Shown in pieces: positions 58,942 through 64,000 of a DNA stretch of 64,000 bases. Within the stretch, counting starts at the first letter, position 1; the number at the start of each line of letters is the position of its first letter. This stretch comes from JADGRA01 sp052143535 (lineage in GTDB: Bacteria > Myxococcota > Myxococcia > Myxococcales > Myxococcaceae), in the NCBI GenBank assembly GCA_052143535.1, contig JBKQSS010000005.1, forward strand, positions 1 to 64,000, given 5' to 3'. A program made the position numbers and the translations under genes. The notes beneath the pieces are model-generated. The model was given only the letters and a program-made list of their open reading frames with translations. It was not told the origin of the DNA and ran no database searches.

Positions 58942-59241
58942 ACTCGCCTGGCCCGAGGCGCGCCACTGTCAGTCCCAAAGTAGGTCCAAAGTGTACAGAC
59001 GTTCGCGGCCTCGCGCCGTAAGCCGCGGCCAGGCGGGATTGTGCAGTTGGTTCCCGCTTGGAGCTGGCGCAGTGGGCGAAGGTCACCAAGGTGCAGACTG
59101 TCGAGCTACGACGGCTACAGGTCGGCTCGCCCGCGGATCCGGCCGTCGAGTCTTCGGGCGGCCTGGGCGGGACAAAAAGCGGATGGCTCGAGCGCGATCA
59201 AGTCCGCGCGGGACCCGGGAACCCCATGCGTCGAATCAGGT
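58942..59241. other. Intergenic stretch between respiratory operon and kinase gene
   Basis: Convergent genes flank it; no gene, clear hairpin or other element recognised. Confidence 0.35.
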
Positions 59242-61605
59242 CTAAATTAGATAGCGCGGGTCGTCTGCCACCGCCTTCCAGAAGAACCGGCGATTCACCA
59301 ACAACAGCACCATGTATGGACTGCGGGCCTTGAAGGCCCGCTCCAGATACTCAAACAGTCGGTCGCGGTCGCCGAGACGTGCGTACAAATCGGCAATCGC
59401 GAAGGGATCAATGTAAGTCGAGTGCCCCTCCTCCTCGAGTCTGGCGAGCGTCAGCTTGGCGCGATTTGAGTCTCCGCACAGGAAGGCCGTCTGCGCCAAC
59501 CAACATTGTGAAAGCGGCGACCCCGGGCTCTTCAATTCGTCCGCGCGCTTCATCGCACTGAGCGCCTTCTCGCGTTCGTTCATGAGGGCATACGTCAGGC
59601 TGAGCTTGATGTTGCCCCATCGCCAGTTGGGGTTGAGGTCGATCGCTTTCCTGAACTCAGCTGCCGCTTCCGGTAGCCGCCCGCTCTCCAGCAGGCAGAA
59701 CCCCAGAGTGTGCGCGGCGAAGACGGAGAGTGGATCGAGAGACTGCGCCATCCGCGCTTCGGAGATGGCTTCCTCGGGTCGATCCAGCGCGAGCAGATAC
59801 ATCGCGTACTCTCGGTGGGCGACATCGCTGCCGGGACTGACCTCGATGGCCTTGCGATAGTTCGCGCCGGCTGAAGCCCAGTCCCAGTCGAACGAGAGCG
59901 CTACGTCCGCTGCCAGCAGGTATGTCTCCGGAAGGGTTGGATCGAGCTCCACGGCCCTTTTGAGCGCGGCCTTCGCGAGCAGCAACATCTCGCCGCTCTC
60001 CTTGGAGTTCAGTGCAGCCTGGGTGACGTACGTCTCTCCCAGCCCGGCGTACGCGATGGCAAGTCGAGGATCGTGTTCAATGGCGCGGCGAAAGAAGTCC
60101 TGCGCGCGAGGAAGCCCATCCTCCGCCGCACCTGCCAGCGCGTAACGGCCACGCAGGTACAAGTCATATGCCTCCGGATCCGCGGCGGGTCGCGCTGAAG
60201 AGGCAGCAGAGAGCTTGACACGCAGCTTCTCGCTCGTCCGCCCGACAATTTCGCGCTCGATGCTTTGGAAGTCTGCCCGGTCACGCTCGAAGCGCTCACC
60301 CCAGAGCTGCCGACCGTCTCTAACGTCTAGCAGCGCAACGTCGACCACGAGCCTTTCGCCATGGACGCTCAATTGGCCGGTGAGGACGGATGCGACTCCT
60401 AACTGTTTGCCCGCGCTCAGGGGGTCGGTGCTGCTTTCTTTGAAGCGGGCCACGCTGTACTGCGACATGACTCTCAAGCTGGAGGACTCGGAGAGTCGGT
60501 TGATGATCCCAGTCGTCACGCCGTCGATGAGGTAGTCGGCGTTTGCATCTTTGGTCACGTTCACAAATGGGAGCACCGCCACACTGGCTTCTGCCGTGGA
60601 GGGCGCGCATCCAGAACGTGCCTGCCAGCCCCCTGCGAGAACGACGAGACCTGCCAGAACGGTCGCCAGTGTGACGAGGGCGCGGCGAGGCTTGCGCGCG
60701 ACCGGAACTTTGGGCTCGCTCGGCCGAGTTGGGGCGGCAGCGTCGGAGCTGACACCGGCGCGCAACGCCTTGAGATCGTTGCTGAGTTCCTGCGAGGTGT
60801 TGTAGCGGCGCTCTGGGTCCTTCTCGAGACACCGACGGATGACGCGGTCGAGATCCGGTGGCAGGTCTCCTCGCACTGAGAGCGCCCTTGGCGGCGGGTC
60901 CCGCAGGATTGCTGAAATCAGCTCGGCGTCGCTCTCGCCCCGGTGCGCCCGTTTCCCAGTGGCCATCTCGAAGAGCATCGCCCCGAAGGAGAAGATGTCG
61001 GTTCGGGCGTCGACCGGCCGGCCCTGCAGCTGTTCTGGGGACATGTAGGGGAGCGTTCCCATCACCGCGCCCATGCGGGTGAGCATCGGCGTCGTGCTCG
61101 AGACGCCCCCTCCGGCGGGCTCCGCGGGACCCATGAGCTTCGCCAGGCCGAAATCCAGAATCTTCGGCTGACCGGAGTTCGTGACCATGACGTTCGAGGG
61201 TTTCAGGTCACGATGCACAACCCCCACCGCGTGCGCAGCCCCGAGCGCCTCGGCGAGCGGCACGGCGAGTTCCAGCAGCTTCTCCGTCGGAAGCCCGTTT
61301 GGGCCAATGACATGGTCCAGCGTCGTTCCCGACACGAGTTCCATGGTGATGAACGGGCGCTCACCCCCGTCTTCGATGGAGTAGATGGTGACGACGTGCG
61401 GGTGGCTCAATCCTGCGACTGCACGGGCCTCTTGCGTCAACCGTTGGACCCACTCTGGGTTGTTGGCAAGTTCGACGGGAAGGAGCTTGAGCGCCACGTC
61501 GCGGTGCAGCTTCAGGTCACGAGCGCGATAGACCTCGCCCATCCCCCCAGCTCCGAGCTTCTCGAGGACCTGATAGTGACCTAGCCGGTGTCCGATCATG
61601 CCCAT
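59242..61605 (-). CDS. Ser/Thr protein kinase with TolB/FlgO-like domain and TPRs
   Basis: 787 residues from ATG 61605 (MGMIGHRLGHYQVLEKLG), with AGGAG 4 bases upstream. Kinase (about 10-270): Gly loop GAGGMGEV, VALKLLP Lys, HRDLKPSNVMV, LDFGLAKL, GTLPYMSPEQ; all catalytic residues present. A membrane helix lies at about 300-322, then a periplasmic-type domain opening SVAVLPFVNVTKDANADYLIDG and GQLSVHGERLVVDVALLDV, like the FlgO/adenylate-cyclase-associated domain. Then about six TPR units (RAVELDPTLPETYLLAA, EAAAEFRKAIDLNPNW) to the end. Architecture found in acidobacteria and myxobacteria. Stands alone. Confidence 0.9.
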   Translation of the reverse strand: MGMIGHRLGHYQVLEKLGAGGMGEVYRARDLKLHRDVALKLLPVELANNPEWVQRLTQEARAVAGLSHPHVVTIYSIEDGGERPFITMELVSGTTLDHVIGPNGLPTEKLLELAVPLAEALGAAHAVGVVHRDLKPSNVMVTNSGQPKILDFGLAKLMGPAEPAGGGVSSTTPMLTRMGAVMGTLPYMSPEQLQGRPVDARTDIFSFGAMLFEMATGKRAHRGESDAELISAILRDPPPRALSVRGDLPPDLDRVIRRCLEKDPERRYNTSQELSNDLKALRAGVSSDAAAPTRPSEPKVPVARKPRRALVTLATVLAGLVVLAGGWQARSGCAPSTAEASVAVLPFVNVTKDANADYLIDGVTTGIINRLSESSSLRVMSQYSVARFKESSTDPLSAGKQLGVASVLTGQLSVHGERLVVDVALLDVRDGRQLWGERFERDRADFQSIEREIVGRTSEKLRVKLSAASSARPAADPEAYDLYLRGRYALAGAAEDGLPRAQDFFRRAIEHDPRLAIAYAGLGETYVTQAALNSKESGEMLLLAKAALKRAVELDPTLPETYLLAADVALSFDWDWASAGANYRKAIEVSPGSDVAHREYAMYLLALDRPEEAISEARMAQSLDPLSVFAAHTLGFCLLESGRLPEAAAEFRKAIDLNPNWRWGNIKLSLTYALMNEREKALSAMKRADELKSPGSPLSQCWLAQTAFLCGDSNRAKLTLARLEEEGHSTYIDPFAIADLYARLGDRDRLFEYLERAFKARSPYMVLLLVNRRFFWKAVADDPRYLI

Positions 61606-62011
61606 CGCTCTCCTGGTCTCCCCCGCTCCCAATGGAGCCTTCACCGAGGATAGCCCAGTGCCAAACGCCGAGTAGCCGCTGAGCTGTCGGAGCAGGGTTA
61701 GAGAAGTCCAAGAGCGTTGTCGGCAGTGTCCCACGGTCAGGCAACTGGCAGTCGAAGCTCTAGCAACCGGCGGCTCGCCGTCACCAACAGAGCGCTGCGC
61801 TGCTGGCCTCAAGACGACTTGCCGCCAGCCTGAACGGAAGGCGCACCGCCTGAGAGGCAGCGGGCTCTAGCGTCGCCAGCGGGCAAGAGCGCGCCCGCCC
61901 GGCCCGGACTCTGTCGGACGCTGTCGACGTCGGCGAGGCGGATCGAACGGCATTTCGAGATTCGTCGGCAACGAACTCTGTAGGTGCGCTATGAGGCGGA
62001 GGATTTCGTCT
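61606..62011. other. Intergenic region upstream of tRNA-Sec
   Basis: No gene recognised on either strand. It separates the kinase promoter region from the divergently placed selenocysteine tRNA. Confidence 0.35.
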
Positions 62012-62107
62012 GGTAGAGCGTCCGCGTCTGGTGACCGGCCTGGTCTTCAAAACCAGTGGGGCGGCGCGCGAGCGTCGCTCGGGTGGTTCGATTCCGCTGC
62101 TCTACCG
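62012..62107 (+). tRNA. selC: tRNA-Sec (UCA), selenocysteine
   Basis: 96 bases. Eight-pair acceptor GGTAGAGC (62012-62019) with GCTCTACC (62099-62106), discriminator G; long D arm; anticodon stem CTGGT/ACCAG around CTTCAAA with TCA at 62047-62049; a long variable arm (about 62057-62081); T arm GGTGG/CCGCT around TTCGATT. Eight acceptor pairs plus five T-stem pairs, the large variable arm and UCA anticodon are the hallmarks of SelC. It inserts selenocysteine at UGA codons that carry a SECIS element. Confidence 0.93.
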
Positions 62108-62520
62108 TCGAGGCGCCGGCACCTGACGCGCTCGGAAGTCCGCCAGTCCGCTGAGTCATTGCGCCAAGAGCTCCAAGCAAACGCTGGCAAGGGGATCTTT
62201 GCTCTCCGCTATCCCGACTGCGGCCCCGCGTCCAAAGCACCCAATGTCTCGAGCCAAACAGCGACGCCTGTCGCAGCCGAGTAGCTGGCGCCCTGATCGT
62301 AGCGCCCCGGCGGCCCCAGCCCATTTGGCAGCGTGCTTGCGCGCGACCGTCCGGTGAGATTTGAGTGGCACTCGAACACAATGCTGCAGGCGCGCTTCTT
62401 CAGTGCGCCGCGGCGGGCAGCTCTCGACGGCACAAGTGGTCCAGCTGACTTTCTGGAAACTGGTCCATTCCCGCGGTCCGCCAAAGGGCGCACAATGCCC
62501 AAACGAGAGGAGAAGCGTCG
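62108..62520. other. Intergenic region between tRNA-Sec and MocR gene
   Basis: No gene recognised. The last 90 bases carry TGGTCC direct repeats (see separate entry) and presumably the promoter of the regulator. Confidence 0.35.
62437..62466. promoter_or_regulatory. Possible MocR operator: direct repeats
   Basis: TGGTCC at 62437-62442 and again at 62461-62466, 24 bases apart (about two helical turns), 55-85 bases before the regulator start. MocR/GntR proteins often bind paired direct repeats near their own promoter. The repeat is short and could be chance. Confidence 0.35.
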
Positions 62521-64000
62521 GTGCAGCGCTCCTGGGAGGTGACAGTCGCGTTGGATGCCCGGGAGAAGCCGCCTCTTTTCCTGCAATTGGCTGAGGCAGT
62601 CCTGGCCGACATTCGCGGTGGACGTCTCTTGCCGGGCGCCCGCCTTCCCGGTTCGCGTACCCTCGCGCACGCGCTCGGCGTCCACCGCAACACGGTGCTT
62701 GCCGGCTATGCCGAGCTCGCAGCCCAGGGCTGGTTAGAAACCACTCGCGCCGGGGGGACCTTCATTGCGCGGCAACTTCCAGCCCCGTTCGCCGGGTCCA
62801 ATCGCCAGGCGCTGGTTGGTCCGTCGCGGGCCTCTGCCGGCTACGACGTTGGGCCGCCCTTGGGCTTGCCTGTGCCGCCCATGTGGCCGGCGGGCACGCT
62901 GGTGCTGGCCAAGGGCGCACCGGACCCTCGCCTCGTTCCTGTGGCCCAGCTGGCGCGTGCCTACCGTCGCGCTCTAGCTCGCCACGGCGTCGCGCTGCTC
63001 GGCTACGGGGACCCGCGGGGTCATTTGCGGTTGCGTCTTGCGCTGAGCGAAATGCTCAGCACCACACGCGGCATTCCGGTCGGTCCCGAGGATGTCCTCG
63101 TGACGCGCGGCAGCCAGATGGCGCTCGACCTGGTCGCCCGAGCACTGCTGTCCCCAGGCGACGCAGTCGTGGTGGAGGCACTCGGAAACCGGCCGGCATG
63201 GACGGCCTTCCGCCTCGCCGGCGCCGAACTGCTGCCGGTTCCGGTCGATGGAGCAGGACTCGACGTTTCGGCACTGGCAAGGCTCGCGGAGCGCAGACGC
63301 ATCCGCGCGGTGTACGTCACACCCCATCACCAGTTTCCCACTACCGCGGTGATGCCAGCCACGCGTCGGATGCAGCTGCTTCAGCTCGCTCGTTCGCAGA
63401 GGATGGCAGTCATCGAAGACGACTACGACCACGACTTCCACTACGACGGGCGCCCCATCTTACCGCTGGCTGCGCGCGACCAGGGGGGCGTTGTCGTCTA
63501 CGTGGGAACGCTGTCCAAGGTCCTCGCGCCCGGGTTGCGCATGGGCTACCTCGCGGCGCCCCAGTCGGTGCTCGACCGGGTCCGCCCACTTCGCCAGGTC
63601 GCCGACCTCCAGGGCGACTTGGCGCATGAGTGCGCGGTAGCCGAGCTTTTCGAGGATGGAGACCTCATGCGTCACGTCCGACGAATGCGCCGGGTGTACC
63701 GTGCCCGGCGCGACGCGCTTGTAGAGGCGCTCCGCCGACGGCTAACTGGGGTGGTCGAATTCAACGTCCCAGCCGGTGGGATGGCGCTGTGGGCGCGGGT
63801 TTGTCCCGAGGTCGACGTGGAGACTTGGGCCAGACGCGCACTGAGCCAGGGCGTGGCCTTTGTCGGCGGCCGCTTCTATGACTTTGACGGAGCAGCCTTG
63901 CAGGCCGTGCGGCTCGGCTTTTCGCCCCTCGAGGAGCAGGAACTGGATGAGGCGGTGAAGCGCATGGCTGCCGCCTTGCCGAAGTCGCAACGCTCCAGTT
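62521..64000 (+). CDS. MocR/PdxR-family regulator: GntR winged helix plus aminotransferase domain (partial)
   Basis: Runs off the right edge: 493 residues visible from GTG 62521, with GAGAGGAGAAG upstream. N-terminal GntR winged helix (LFLQLAEAVLADIRGGRLLPGARLPGSRTLAHALGVHRNTVLAGYAELAAQGW: key parts LPGSRTLAHALGVHRNTV and ELAAQGWLET). Then a fold-type I aminotransferase domain with GYGDPRGHLRLRLALSE, TRGSQMALDLVARALL, YVTPHHQFPTTAVMP, IEDDYDHDFHYDGRP and the PLP Lys in VGTLSKVLAPGLRMGY. Such regulators use PLP-bound ligands to control, for example, pyridoxal or GABA genes. Likely target: a gene outside the window. Confidence 0.9.
   Translation, partial: MQRSWEVTVALDAREKPPLFLQLAEAVLADIRGGRLLPGARLPGSRTLAHALGVHRNTVLAGYAELAAQGWLETTRAGGTFIARQLPAPFAGSNRQALVGPSRASAGYDVGPPLGLPVPPMWPAGTLVLAKGAPDPRLVPVAQLARAYRRALARHGVALLGYGDPRGHLRLRLALSEMLSTTRGIPVGPEDVLVTRGSQMALDLVARALLSPGDAVVVEALGNRPAWTAFRLAGAELLPVPVDGAGLDVSALARLAERRRIRAVYVTPHHQFPTTAVMPATRRMQLLQLARSQRMAVIEDDYDHDFHYDGRPILPLAARDQGGVVVYVGTLSKVLAPGLRMGYLAAPQSVLDRVRPLRQVADLQGDLAHECAVAELFEDGDLMRHVRRMRRVYRARRDALVEALRRRLTGVVEFNVPAGGMALWARVCPEVDVETWARRALSQGVAFVGGRFYDFDGAALQAVRLGFSPLEEQELDEAVKRMAAALPKSQRSS

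Overview
The window is strongly GC-rich, densely coded chromosomal DNA, most likely from a myxobacterium (Myxococcota). The reasons are: two Hanks-type Ser/Thr kinases with TPR tails and a kinase-like PEGA protein within 64 kb; Cys-rich secreted proteins with the DGCGG/CPAC pattern; a lexA gene preceded by a perfect match to the operator I recall for Myxococcus; Pro-rich receiver proteins; and many 1-4 base stop/start overlaps.

Layout. 1-2.4 kb: end of a secreted protein, two tandem paralogous lipoproteins and a Cys-rich exported protein. 2.5-5.4 kb: an integration hot spot, with a tRNA-Met(CAU) between a divergent tyrosine recombinase and the decayed tail of a second one. 5.4-19.3 kb: kinase-TPR protein, acyl-CoA ligase, RHH regulator pair, PHP phosphatase/flippase-like pair, YacG, quinone reductase, HtrA protease, pseudokinase-PEGA protein, two DoxX proteins and an ECF sigma gene broken by a TAA. 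19.3-24.7 kb: a tightly overlapping Mla-type lipid transport operon (lipoprotein, MlaE, MlaF, MlaD, membrane protein, glyoxalase), divergent from lexA. 24.8-43.9 kb: mostly core genes (M23/LysM lipoprotein, surE, enolase, MoaD-like plus BNR-repeat protein, glpX, thioesterase, phosphatase, nadC, valS with a histone-like tail, a receiver protein, a diguanylate cyclase and a groEL with no groES, under a CIRCE-like operator). 44-51 kb: multicopper oxidase remnant, glycogen debranching enzyme, YceI-like protein, NDH-2-like dehydrogenase, a lipoprotein and a CHRD protein.

51-64 kb is accessory in character. It holds a three-gene ATP-grasp / flavoprotein / thioesterase operon that looks like an uncharacterised small-molecule pathway, a NapH-like / NapG-like / molybdopterin oxidoreductase operon for periplasmic respiration, a second kinase-TPR protein, a selenocysteine tRNA (UCA), and a MocR-type regulator running off the right edge.

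Several genes show start or stop anomalies: surE has ATC where ATG is expected, valS seems to start at CTG, the NapH-like gene has no canonical start before its first membrane segment, and the sigma gene has an internal TAA. These may be real biology or base errors in the assembly, and should be checked on reads before being interpreted.
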